Below, piece after piece: positions 24,824 through 32,662 of a DNA stretch of 64,000 nucleotides. Numbering within the stretch: position 1 is the first letter of the stretch; each line of letters begins with the position of its first letter. A model generated the notes under the pieces. The model saw only the letters and a program-made list of their open reading frames with translations. It had not been told where the DNA came from and made no database searches. The stretch spans positions 3,286,001 to 3,350,000 of the forward strand of contig JADJEE010000001.1 in assembly GCA_016709225.1 (NCBI GenBank), in the 5' to 3' direction. The translations under genes and the position numbers were made by a program. The DNA comes from Deltaproteobacteria bacterium. GTDB taxonomy: Bacteria > Myxococcota_A > Polyangia > Nannocystales > Nannocystaceae.

Positions 24824-25429
24824 GTGCAGACCGACGCGGAGCTGCTGGTGGCCTGGCAGGCGGGCGACCGCGACGCCGGCGGTGCGCTCATCGACCGCTA
24901 CTTCGAGCCGCTACGGCGGTTCTTCCAGAACAAGATCGCCACCGGCGTCGAGGACCTGATCCAGCAGACCTTCCTGGTCTGCGTGCAGCAACGCGACCGC
25001 ATCCGCGATCCCGAGGCCTTCCGCGGCTATCTGTTCGCGGCCGCGCGCTCGAAGCTCTACGACCAGATCGGCAAGCGCCTGCGTTCGCCGGTGGCACCCG
25101 ACTTCATGGTCTCCTCGGTGGTCGACCTCGGCGTGTCCCCGAGCGAGGTGATCGCGGAGCACGAAGATCAGCGGCTGCTGATCCGTGCCCTCCGCACCCT
25201 GCCGCTCGAGCTGCAGATCGCGCTCGAGCTCTACTACGTCGAGCGCGTGCGCGGCCGCGACCTCGAGGTCGCGCTCGAGCTGCCCGCGGGCACCGTGCGC
25301 AGCCGCCTTCGACGCGCCATCGAGCAGCTGCGCCGCAGCCTCGCCGAGCTCTCGAGCTCGCCCGAGGCCCTGCGCGAGACCACCGACAACATCGACCGCT
25401 GGGCCGCCGAGCTCGCCAGCGGGGAGTAG
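24824..25429 (+). CDS. ECF-type RNA polymerase sigma factor
   Basis: 201 residues from GTG 24824; the frame is open from an ATG at 24752, but that extension (Arg-rich) does not look like sigma-factor sequence. TATCCT 7 bases before the GTG suggests a leaderless or near-leaderless mRNA. Region 2 includes LIDRYFEPLRRFFQNK, GVEDLIQQTFLVCVQQRDRI and FRGYLFAAARSKLYDQIGKR; region 4 includes LRTLPLELQIALELYYVERVRGRDLEVALELPAGTVRSRLRRAIEQLRR. There is no anti-sigma gene next to it. The divergent receptor kinase is the obvious candidate regulator, as known for some ECF factors in other phyla, but here this is inference from position only. Confidence 0.85.
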   Translation: MQTDAELLVAWQAGDRDAGGALIDRYFEPLRRFFQNKIATGVEDLIQQTFLVCVQQRDRIRDPEAFRGYLFAAARSKLYDQIGKRLRSPVAPDFMVSSVVDLGVSPSEVIAEHEDQRLLIRALRTLPLELQIALELYYVERVRGRDLEVALELPAGTVRSRLRRAIEQLRRSLAELSSSPEALRETTDNIDRWAAELASGE

Positions 25430-25472
25430 CCGGGCTCGCCGCGCGTGGAGTTGCTACACTCGAACGACGACG

Positions 25473-26027
25473 ATGAACGGCTTGATGAGTTTGATCGTGC
25501 TGGCGAGCGCGGCGTGGATGGCCGTCGACGCCGCGCAGCTGGGCTACGACAAGCGCGACGTTCGTGGCCTCGCGGCGATGAGCCCCGCGGGGTGGTTCAT
25601 CTGCGGCTTGCTATTGTGGATCGTCGCGTTTCCGCTGTACCTCGTGAAGCGTGGCGAGCTGAGGGAGGCCGGCGAGCGTCGCCGACTCGCGCCCAACGCC
25701 CAGGCGGGCATGCTGCCGCCGGGCTCCGTCGTCGGGCAGCCACCGTATCCGCAGCCGCCCTATCCGCAGCAGCCGTATCCGCAGCCGCCGTACTACCCGC
25801 CCCAGCCGTATCCACCGCAGGCCTATCCGCCGCAGCAGCCCTACCCTTCGCAGCAGCCCTATCCGGCCCAGGCTCCGCCGTCGCAGCCGGCGGCCGCCGA
25901 GACGCCGCTCGGCACCGACGAGGTCGCGGAGTGGATCGTGCGCCTCGGGCAGATGCGTGACGCCGGCCTGCTCACGGACGCGGAGTTCGAGCAACAGAAG
26001 GCCCGCGTGCTCGCACGCCTGGCCTGA
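25473..26027 (+). CDS. Two-TM protein with Pro/Tyr/Gln-rich linker and SHOCT domain
   Basis: 184 residues. Two hydrophobic segments (about 4-20 and 38-56) are followed by a basic stretch and then a long linker of PPYPQQPY-type repeats (about 87-137). The last 30 residues (EWIVRLGQMRDAGLLTDAEFEQQKARVLARL) are a clear SHOCT domain, a short helical oligomerisation module found at the C-terminus of many bacterial membrane proteins. TACACT lies 12 bases before the ATG. Function unknown; the repeats suggest a flexible cytoplasmic tail. Confidence 0.72.
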   Translation: MNGLMSLIVLASAAWMAVDAAQLGYDKRDVRGLAAMSPAGWFICGLLLWIVAFPLYLVKRGELREAGERRRLAPNAQAGMLPPGSVVGQPPYPQPPYPQQPYPQPPYYPPQPYPPQAYPPQQPYPSQQPYPAQAPPSQPAAAETPLGTDEVAEWIVRLGQMRDAGLLTDAEFEQQKARVLARLA

Positions 26028-26028
26028 G

Positions 26029-28182
26029 CTACCAGTACACCGTCGCTGCGAAGCGGGCCATCGTCGGCGGCCCCGCCACGAACTGAATCGCCGGCACCTG
26101 GCTGGCGCGCTGGCTGCGATCCCACCACGACGCGAAGTTGTACTCGCCTTCGCGCCACTTGGTCGCATAGACGTTGTCGATCGAGATGTCGAGCTGCATC
26201 CACTTGATGCGGTACCCGACCGACACATCCATGACCGTGGTCGCGCCCGCCTTGGCGCCGTAGGTCAGCGGGCGTGGGCCGAGCACGAACCACCGCAGCC
26301 CCGCGCGGAAGCCCTTGGGATGGTTGAGCGCGCCCTGGATCTGCACGAACAGCGGCGGCGCGCCAGGGATCGGCGCCTTCGAGTCGACGAAGCGGGCCTG
26401 CACCGCGGTGAGGTCGATGCCGAGGTCGAGCCAGCGCGTGGGGTGGATCTGCACATCGGCTTCGAGTCCGAGCCTGCGCGTCGAGTTGAGCTCGACGTTG
26501 AAGCCCGAGACGTGATCGAAGATGCTCTCCCGCGCGATCCAGATGCCGAACGCCGATGCGCCGACGTCGAACAGCTCGCTCGGCTGCACGCGGCTGCCGA
26601 GCTCGACGTTCTCGGTGGTCGTCATGCCGGGCTTACCGCCGGCGTAGGCCGAGAGGTCGACGTTCTCGGGCGCCGTCGTCGGCAGCGTGAACGCGCGCGC
26701 CTCGGGCGTGCGGAACCCCCGACCATAGGCCGCGAACGCCTGCCAGCGCGGCAGGATCGTCACCCGGGTCGCGAGTCGCGGTGACAGCTGCACCAGCGTG
26801 CCCGAGGCGCGCGGCGTGCCAGCCGGGGCCAGGCGATCGTGCACGTGGGCGTCGAACGCGTCGAAGCGCAGCCCGCCGTCCAGCAGCCAGCCGCGACGCG
26901 GCGTGAGCCGCAGGCCGGGTGCGATGCCGAAGCTCTGCTGCAGGATCCCGAGGTCGCGCGAGCTCGACCACGGATGGCCGTCGGCGAGCAGCTCGTCTTG
27001 GCGCTGGTCGATCGCATCGCCGCGCCAAGAGCCGACCACGCGCAGCGCTGCGCGATCGCTCAGCTGTCGCTCGTAGTCGAGCGCGACGCCGATCGCCGCG
27101 TTGTCCTGGTGCTGCGCGTGGCGATCGCCGTGCACCGGATCGACCAGCCAGCCGGTGTAGTTCTCGTCGAGCCTCAGACGACGCGCCTGGCCCCACAGTG
27201 TCAGCGACACGCGATGGTCGTCCTTTGCGCCCGACAGGCGCAGCGACGCGATCGATCGCTGCGACACGCCGCCCTGACCGGTGACGTACGAGCCGTAGAA
27301 GTTCTCGCGGCCGGTCTTCACGTCGTCGAGGCGGACCGTGCCGGGCAGGCCGAAGCGCCCCTGGTACGCGGTCGCGAGCGCATCGACGGCGAAGCCATCG
27401 CGCTGCCACAGTCGCAGCTGCGCCATCGCGCTCAGCCGATCGGCCTTGCGGTTGGCGCCGTAGCCCGCGTCGGTCATGACCTCGCCGGCCAAGAACGTCT
27501 CCTGCGCGCGTCCGCGGGGCGCGTGCACGAACGCGACGCGGTGACGGTTGGTGGTACCGACCTCGTAGCTCATGCGGGTGCCGCGGAGCTTCTCGGGCAC
27601 CGCGAGCTCGTAGCGGATGCTCGCGGCGGTGGCGAAGTTGCCCTGCTCGAGGCGGAACGCGCCCTTGTGCGCGTCGATCTGCTTCACGGTCTCGGGGATG
27701 ATCCACGCCAGGTCGAGGTAGCCGTGCGCGTGCACGTTCGAGGGTTCGTTGATCGGCACGTCGCCGAGCTCGAACTCGATGTCGGAGCCATGCACCGCAT
27801 CGAACCCCCGCACGTAGAACTGGTAGCCCTTGCCTTGGTTTCCGTGCTGCACGATGAGCAGGCCGGGCACCATGCGCAGCAGGTCCTCGGCGCTGCGCTT
27901 GGGTGCGGTCTGGATCTGGTCGGAGCCGATGCGCCGCCCCGAGGCGGTGAGGCCATCGCTGCGCGTGCGCACCTTGACGACGCGAGCGGAGCCATCGCCG
28001 ACGTCGTCGACCGGGGGCTCGACCGGGTGCACGACCGCGAACGGCGAGGCCGAAGCGAGGCGCGCGGTCATGGTCAAGCCGAGCCCGATGACGGTCGCCA
28101 GCGCACGTGCCCCAGCAGCGATCGCCCTCGCGCAGCGGCCGTCTCGCCGCCGGGCGGCCTCGGTTCGCCGTCGTTGTTCCAC
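26029..28182 (-). CDS. TonB-dependent outer-membrane receptor
   Basis: 717 residues from a GTG start at 28182, which precedes a long signal peptide ending near LTMTARLASA; the true start is uncertain. The plug domain includes SAEDLLRMVPGLLIVQHG, YQFYVRGFDAVHGSDIEF and DVPINEPSNVHAHGYLDL, and barrel strands run to the C-terminal aromatic residue (FAATVYW). The repeated His in the plug (VHAHGY) is notable. It is transcribed divergently from a His-rich exported protein and stands at the head of the cluster that ends in MbnP/MbnH, so I infer import of a metal or metal complex, perhaps copper. Ligand unproven. Confidence 0.82.
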   Translation of the reverse strand: MEQRRRTEAARRRDGRCARAIAAGARALATVIGLGLTMTARLASASPFAVVHPVEPPVDDVGDGSARVVKVRTRSDGLTASGRRIGSDQIQTAPKRSAEDLLRMVPGLLIVQHGNQGKGYQFYVRGFDAVHGSDIEFELGDVPINEPSNVHAHGYLDLAWIIPETVKQIDAHKGAFRLEQGNFATAASIRYELAVPEKLRGTRMSYEVGTTNRHRVAFVHAPRGRAQETFLAGEVMTDAGYGANRKADRLSAMAQLRLWQRDGFAVDALATAYQGRFGLPGTVRLDDVKTGRENFYGSYVTGQGGVSQRSIASLRLSGAKDDHRVSLTLWGQARRLRLDENYTGWLVDPVHGDRHAQHQDNAAIGVALDYERQLSDRAALRVVGSWRGDAIDQRQDELLADGHPWSSSRDLGILQQSFGIAPGLRLTPRRGWLLDGGLRFDAFDAHVHDRLAPAGTPRASGTLVQLSPRLATRVTILPRWQAFAAYGRGFRTPEARAFTLPTTAPENVDLSAYAGGKPGMTTTENVELGSRVQPSELFDVGASAFGIWIARESIFDHVSGFNVELNSTRRLGLEADVQIHPTRWLDLGIDLTAVQARFVDSKAPIPGAPPLFVQIQGALNHPKGFRAGLRWFVLGPRPLTYGAKAGATTVMDVSVGYRIKWMQLDISIDNVYATKWREGEYNFASWWDRSQRASQVPAIQFVAGPPTMARFAATVYW

Positions 28183-28200
28183 CCGCGCGTCCGGTCTCGC

Positions 28201-28241
28201 CCGCGGTACGCCGCGGCCCGGCGGCGGGATCACCGATCCCG
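28201..28241. promoter_or_regulatory. Palindromes between the divergent TonB receptor and His-rich gene
   Basis: In the 141-base divergent gap there are two copies of CCGCGG separated by tacg (28201-28216) and a perfect palindrome CGGGATC-acc-GATCCCG (28225-28241). Either could be an operator shared by the two genes. No regulator is encoded next to them and the GC-rich background makes chance palindromes common. Confidence 0.3.
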
Positions 28242-28323
28242 ACGGCGGCGGTTCGCGTACCCTGGGCACCTCGCCGCCGGACGCGGGCCCTCCAGGCCGC
28301 GCCGCGTGCGACCCGCACGTCCG

Positions 28324-28965
28324 ATGCCACGCTCGATCCACCCCCTGCCGCTGCGCCGCGTGCTCGCGTGGGTGGCTGCATGGCTGTGGCTGCTCGGCGT
28401 CGAGGTGATGCCCAACCTGCACGTCGGCCTCCACGGTCGGCTGACGCCGCACACCCACGAGGGCGAGGCTGCGCTCGTCCACGCCCACGACGACCACGCG
28501 GCGACCCACGGCCACCGTCACGGCGACAGGCACGGCCACCGGCACGGCCACCACGCCGACGCAACGCACCACCACCACCACGACCCCCACGAGCTCGCCC
28601 GCAGCCTCGCGCTGCAGGAGCGCGAGTTCATCGAGATCGTGCGAAGCCCCGCCGCGCAGGCCCGCGACGCGCTCGCGCTCGTCGACCCGCATCGGCCCGA
28701 CGACGTCTCGCTGGCGACCCACTCGGGCGCGGATGATGCCAGAGTCGCCGCGCGCCGGCAGGCCGCGTGGACACGCCTCGATCCGGACCACGGCCGTCAC
28801 GCACTCGCGCACCGCGGCGTCGCAGTGGTCCAACCACCGCCGGTGCTGCCGTACGAGGCGATCGCACCGCTGCACCACCTCGCGCACGTCGCTGCCGCAC
28901 CCACGCGGCCGGCCACGCGTGACGCCGCCCGTGCCTGCGCCCGCGGCCCGCCGCAGCTCGCCTGA
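28324..28965 (+). CDS. His-rich, probably exported metal-binding protein
   Basis: 213 residues. The N-terminus has a basic start and a hydrophobic segment (about 12-28), consistent with a signal peptide or anchor. Residues about 40-92 are packed with His in HGH, HRH and HHHHH clusters (more than 20 His), and further His occur in the second half. Such tracts bind Cu, Zn or Ni and act as stores or chaperones. No other domain is recognised. It is divergent from the TonB receptor and upstream of the two lipoprotein genes; no stop-gap suggests an unrelated insertion. Function is inferred from composition only. Confidence 0.6.
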   Translation: MPRSIHPLPLRRVLAWVAAWLWLLGVEVMPNLHVGLHGRLTPHTHEGEAALVHAHDDHAATHGHRHGDRHGHRHGHHADATHHHHHDPHELARSLALQEREFIEIVRSPAAQARDALALVDPHRPDDVSLATHSGADDARVAARRQAAWTRLDPDHGRHALAHRGVAVVQPPPVLPYEAIAPLHHLAHVAAAPTRPATRDAARACARGPPQLA

Positions 28966-29218
28966 AGCACGTTCACCGCTCGAGCCGCAGCCCCGCCGGA
29001 TCACGCGCGCACGCGACCTCGCCCTCGGCGAGCCAGCGCCCGCGCGGCCGATGGGCATGCGGACCGTCGATCGGCCCCCCGCAACCGGACAGTCGGGCGT
29101 GGCCCTCGGCGTGCCCTCGAATCGTCTCGCCGCCAGCAACGGGACATCCCAGCTGCGCGGCATACCAGCTGCGTGCGCACGCGAAGCGCCCGCGCGAACA
29201 CCCACGAGGAACTCCACC

Positions 29219-30055
29219 ATGCAATCCGCACCACGCGGCCGGCCCAGGCCGCGCCCGCTCTGGCCCATCACCCTCGCCTCGCTCGCCGCCGCACTGGCCT
29301 GCGGCATCGACAGCGAACAGGCCCCCCGCGTCGAACGCTCGGTCGTCGTCGACAGTCGAGCACTCGGCGCGTTCGACAACGACCTCGGCTACCACATCGA
29401 GATCACGACCCTGCGCGTGGCCTTCGACAACGTCGAGTTCACCACCGGCGGTGAGATGCACGCCTCGCTCTCACAGCGCCTGGGAGAGCTCTTCATCCCC
29501 ACCGCCTACGCGCACCCGGGCCACTACGCCGGCGGCGAGATCACCGGCGAGATGCTCGGGCGTTTCGTGGTCGACTGGCTCGACGACGGCGCCGACCTGG
29601 GCACCGCGACGATGCTGGTCGCCGACTACAGCGGTGCCAACTTCGTCTTCACCCGCGCCCGCGCCGGCGACGGCATCGCCGCCGACGATCCGCTCATCGG
29701 TCACACCATGGAGATCGCGGGCATCGCGACCCGCGAGGGTGAGCGCTGGGACTTTCACGGCTTCCTCGACGAGGAGGAGGGCAAGCGCGTGGTCGGCCTG
29801 CCCATCGGTGAGGAGATCGAGGCGGGCGCCGCGACCCCGCACCTGGTGATCGACGAGGACGGCGACGAGGTGCTCGGCCTCGAGCTGCTGATGGTCGATC
29901 CGTTCGAGGGCGACACGGCGTTCGACAACCTCGACTTCGCGACGCTCGACGACGACGGCGACGGTGTCATCGAGATCATCGCCGGCGAGACCGCCGCCAA
30001 CTACCTGATCAAACAGCTCCAGGTCCACGACCAGTACGCAGTGAGGGTCCGATGA
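29219..30055 (+). CDS. Hypothetical lipoprotein of the metal-handling cluster
   Basis: 278 residues, with GAGGA 9 bases before the ATG. The signal peptide ends in LAAALAC (lipobox). The mature part has LGYHIEITTLRVAFDNVEFTTGGEM, a His-containing loop (YAHPGHYAGGEI), and a C-terminal acidic region with DDDGDGVIEI resembling a calcium-type loop. I do not recognise a family. Its stop overlaps the start of the next lipoprotein gene (ATGA), so the pair are made together. Their position between a TonB receptor and MbnP/MbnH suggests a role in the same pathway. Confidence 0.65.
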   Translation: MQSAPRGRPRPRPLWPITLASLAAALACGIDSEQAPRVERSVVVDSRALGAFDNDLGYHIEITTLRVAFDNVEFTTGGEMHASLSQRLGELFIPTAYAHPGHYAGGEITGEMLGRFVVDWLDDGADLGTATMLVADYSGANFVFTRARAGDGIAADDPLIGHTMEIAGIATREGERWDFHGFLDEEEGKRVVGLPIGEEIEAGAATPHLVIDEDGDEVLGLELLMVDPFEGDTAFDNLDFATLDDDGDGVIEIIAGETAANYLIKQLQVHDQYAVRVR

Positions 30056-30858
30056 CGATGTCGCAATTCCATGCATGCACGTTCGCGGTCGCCGTGGCGA
30101 TGGTTCTCCCCGGGTGTGCCGACGACGGCGAAGGCACCCTCGAGGTCCGCGTCTGGGGCGAGGAGTTCATCGAAGAGGGCATTCCCAGCGATGTCTTCGT
30201 CGACGGCTGGGCGCTCTCGTTCGAGCACTACCTGGTCGCGCTCGATACCATCGCCACCGACGATGCCGACGACGGCGGACGCTACGTCTTCGACCTGACG
30301 GCCCCGACCGGCGGCAGTGGCCACGCCGTCACGTCGCTCGTGGTGCCGCAGGGGCGCCCGCTCCTGGGCTTCCGCATCGCACCCGGGGGCGCCCCCGATG
30401 GCGGCAACGTCAGCGAGGCCGATGCGCAGCGTCTCACCGACGGCGGCTTCGGCCTGTGGGTCGAGGGCACCGCGACCAAGGGCGACGCCACCATCGGCTT
30501 CGCGTGGGGCTTCGACAGCGAGACCACCTACCACGACTGCGAGGTCGTCGCCGCCGTGCCCGCCGACGGATCTGCGAACGCGACGATCACCATCCACGCC
30601 GATCACATCTTCTACGACGACCTCGAGTCGACCACCCCGAACACCGCGTTCGATCTGATCGCAGCGTCCGACGCCGACGGCGACGGCGTGGTCACACCCG
30701 ACGAGCTGCGCGCACGCGACATCCGACCAGAGGCCCGCTATCAGGTCGGCAGCCAGGACATCGACAACCTGTGGGACTACATGAACGCGCTCAGTCGAAC
30801 CGTCGGTCACATCGACGGCGAGGGCGAATGCAAGAACTCTAGCGCCGGGGGGACCTGA
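30052..30858 (+). CDS. Hypothetical lipoprotein, coupled to the preceding gene
   Basis: 268 residues beginning in the ATGA overlap with the upstream lipoprotein gene. The signal ends in AMVLPGC (lipobox). The first part (DGWALSFEHYLVALDTIATDD, then VTSLVVPQG and LGFRIAPGG) has the flavour of a secreted beta-sandwich, somewhat like the start of MbnP-type proteins; the second part holds an EF-hand-like loop, DADGDGVVTPDEL. His and Asp near ITIHADHIFYDDLE could bind metal. The family is not recognised. Together with its partner it may form an outer-membrane-associated lipoprotein pair. Confidence 0.65.
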   Translation: MTMSQFHACTFAVAVAMVLPGCADDGEGTLEVRVWGEEFIEEGIPSDVFVDGWALSFEHYLVALDTIATDDADDGGRYVFDLTAPTGGSGHAVTSLVVPQGRPLLGFRIAPGGAPDGGNVSEADAQRLTDGGFGLWVEGTATKGDATIGFAWGFDSETTYHDCEVVAAVPADGSANATITIHADHIFYDDLESTTPNTAFDLIAASDADGDGVVTPDELRARDIRPEARYQVGSQDIDNLWDYMNALSRTVGHIDGEGECKNSSAGGT

Positions 30859-30977
30859 GCTCGCGGCGATCCTCGCCGCGCACGACCGCCGCAGGCCCCC
30901 GATGGCCCGCCTTGGGGGCCTGCGCAAATTCACCACGCTGCCGAACGACCGCGCAGATGTTCTGCTCGCCGGCAGCC

Positions 30978-31523
30978 ATGCATCGCCTTGCCTGCCTCGC
31001 CCTCGCCACCCTCGTCCCATGTCTCGCCTGCGGCGGTGACGATGCCGATACCGGCGCCGACACCACTGGCCACGATCACGACCACGACATGGACTCGTCG
31101 GGGACCTCGGCATCGACGACCGCGTCGACCACCGCGTCGACCACCGCGTCGACCACCGCGTCGACCACGGCATCGACCACCACATCCACCAGCGACACGG
31201 ATCCCGGCACCGACTCGAGCGGCGGCAGCGGCAGCAGCGGCGCCGATGGCTCGGGCTCCGACACCACCGGCGGCCACGCCGATCTCGACGCGGCGTGGTG
31301 CGAGTGCATGCTCACGAACTGCCACGACCTCTACCACGGCACCTGGGGCGAGGATCACATCAGCGCGGAGGCGATGTGCCTCGAGGCCGCCGCGGCGGTG
31401 CCTGGCGCCGGCAGCGACGTGATGGAGGGCAACTTCATCGAGTGCCGCGTGCACTTCTGCGAGCAGGCCGCCGCCGACGAGGCGCTCTGCGAGAACGCGA
31501 TGGGCAACGCGGTCTGCATTTGA
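30978..31523 (+). CDS. Small His- and Cys-containing lipoprotein with repeat linker
   Basis: 181 residues. The signal ends in LVPCLAC (lipobox), followed by an HDHDHDMD motif, a Thr-Ala-Ser-Thr repeat linker and a Ser/Gly stretch. The C-terminal 75 residues hold eight Cys (in the order CEC, C, C, C, C, C, C) plus His, in segments like WCECMLTNCHDLYH and NFIECRVHFCEQAA, so disulfides or metal binding are likely. It lies immediately upstream of MbnP in the same orientation. The HDHDHDM cluster right after the lipid anchor recalls copper-binding tails. Not a recognised family. Confidence 0.65.
   Translation: MHRLACLALATLVPCLACGGDDADTGADTTGHDHDHDMDSSGTSASTTASTTASTTASTTASTTASTTTSTSDTDPGTDSSGGSGSSGADGSGSDTTGGHADLDAAWCECMLTNCHDLYHGTWGEDHISAEAMCLEAAAAVPGAGSDVMEGNFIECRVHFCEQAAADEALCENAMGNAVCI
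31119..31178 (+). repeat. 12-bp tandem repeat within a lipoprotein gene
   Basis: Four perfect copies of ACCGCGTCGACC (31119-31166) and one degenerate copy, in register with the reading frame, encode Thr-Ala-Ser-Thr. A multiple of three keeps the frame open when copies are gained or lost. Confidence 0.85.
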
Positions 31524-31603
31524 TGCGCGGAGTGCCGCGCAAATGCTGCCTGCGAAAATCTGCACCATCGTTCGCGAGCGTCGCGGCTGCTAATCGAGCG
31601 GTC

Positions 31604-32662
31604 ATGCTTCGCGCATCGATCGTTCCCCTTGCGTTGACCCTGCTCGTGCCGCTGGCGTGTGGCGGCGACGACGGCTCACCGGCTGCCGACAGCGGCAGCT
31701 CGACCGATGACCCGTCGACCAGCACCACCGCCAGCACCACCGCCAGCACCACCGCGACGACCGCCACCACGACGGCGACGACGACCGACGGCAGCTCGAG
31801 CACCGGCGCGGACAGCAGCGGCGGCAGCAGCTCGGGCGGCGCCGACTCGAGCACCGGCGAGCCCGCGGACGTGGACGTGCAGATCCACTTCGCCCTGCGC
31901 GTCGGCGACCAGGACGCCCACTGCAACGAGAGCTACGACGGCGTCGGTGCCGGCGACACCACGGTGTCGTTCCGTGACCTGCGCTTCTACGTCTCGGGCG
32001 TGCGCCTGCTCGACGCCGAGGGCAACGAGACCCCGGTCGCGCTGGCCCAGGACGGCGTGTGGCAGTACGAGGACGTCGCGCTGCTCGACTTCGAGGACGC
32101 CAGTGGCGAGTGCGGTGAGGGCACCACCGCCGAGATCAACGACCTCGTGGCCGGCACCGTCCCGCCCGGCGAGTACACCGGCGTGCGGTTCGAGCTCGGC
32201 GTGCCCTTCGCGCTCAACCATGCCGACGCCGCGGTCGCGCCGCCGCCGCTGGATCAGACCGCGATGTTCTGGGTCTGGGCGGCCGGCTACAAGTTCCTGC
32301 GCATCGACTTCACCAACGGCAACGTCGCGCCCGACAACGGGTGGTTCGTGCACCTGGGCAGCCAGGGTTGCCAGAGCGACGCGCCCACCGATCCGCCGAC
32401 CGAGGCCTGCAGCCGCCCGGCGCTCCCGACCATCACCCTCGACGCGTTCGACTTCGCCACCCAGACGATCGTCGGCGACATCGCCACGCTGGTCGCCGAT
32501 GAAGACGTCGACGCCGACACGCCGATGACCGCGCCCGGTTGCATGTCGTTCATGCCCGACGTCAACGAGTGCGACCAGCTGTTCCCCCACCTCGGGCTGA
32601 GCTGGGAGACGGGCGCGTGCGACAACGACTGCGCCGGCCAGGACTTCTTCACCGTCGAATGA
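31604..32662 (+). CDS. mbnP: MbnP-like lipoprotein (metallo-mystery pair four-Cys protein)
   Basis: 352 residues. The signal ends in LLVPLAC (lipobox), then a Thr/Ser repeat linker. The folded part starts with VDVQIHFALRVGDQDAHC and has FRDLRFYVSGVRLLD, LLDFEDASGEC, GVRFELGVPFALNH, the WxW signature in MFWVWAAGYKFLRIDF, and paired Cys in GCQSDAPTDPPTEAC and GCMSFMPDVNEC. These are the hallmarks of MbnP-like proteins (TIGR04052 type). In characterised systems a Trp of MbnP is oxidised to kynurenine by the partner MbnH, creating a copper site. The next gene, overlapping by ATGA, is that partner. No methanobactin precursor or synthetase is present in the window. Confidence 0.88.
   Translation: MLRASIVPLALTLLVPLACGGDDGSPAADSGSSTDDPSTSTTASTTASTTATTATTTATTTDGSSSTGADSSGGSSSGGADSSTGEPADVDVQIHFALRVGDQDAHCNESYDGVGAGDTTVSFRDLRFYVSGVRLLDAEGNETPVALAQDGVWQYEDVALLDFEDASGECGEGTTAEINDLVAGTVPPGEYTGVRFELGVPFALNHADAAVAPPPLDQTAMFWVWAAGYKFLRIDFTNGNVAPDNGWFVHLGSQGCQSDAPTDPPTEACSRPALPTITLDAFDFATQTIVGDIATLVADEDVDADTPMTAPGCMSFMPDVNECDQLFPHLGLSWETGACDNDCAGQDFFTVE

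Noticed and set aside
28966..29218. A possible riboswitch (for example cobalamin type) before the lipoprotein pair
   Set aside because: I could not find a B12-box-like or other conserved riboswitch core; only ordinary GC-rich sequence.
31100..31200. CRISPR array
   Set aside because: The units are contiguous 12-bp repeats without spacers and lie in frame in a coding region. The same applies to the 15-bp array at 36711-36815.
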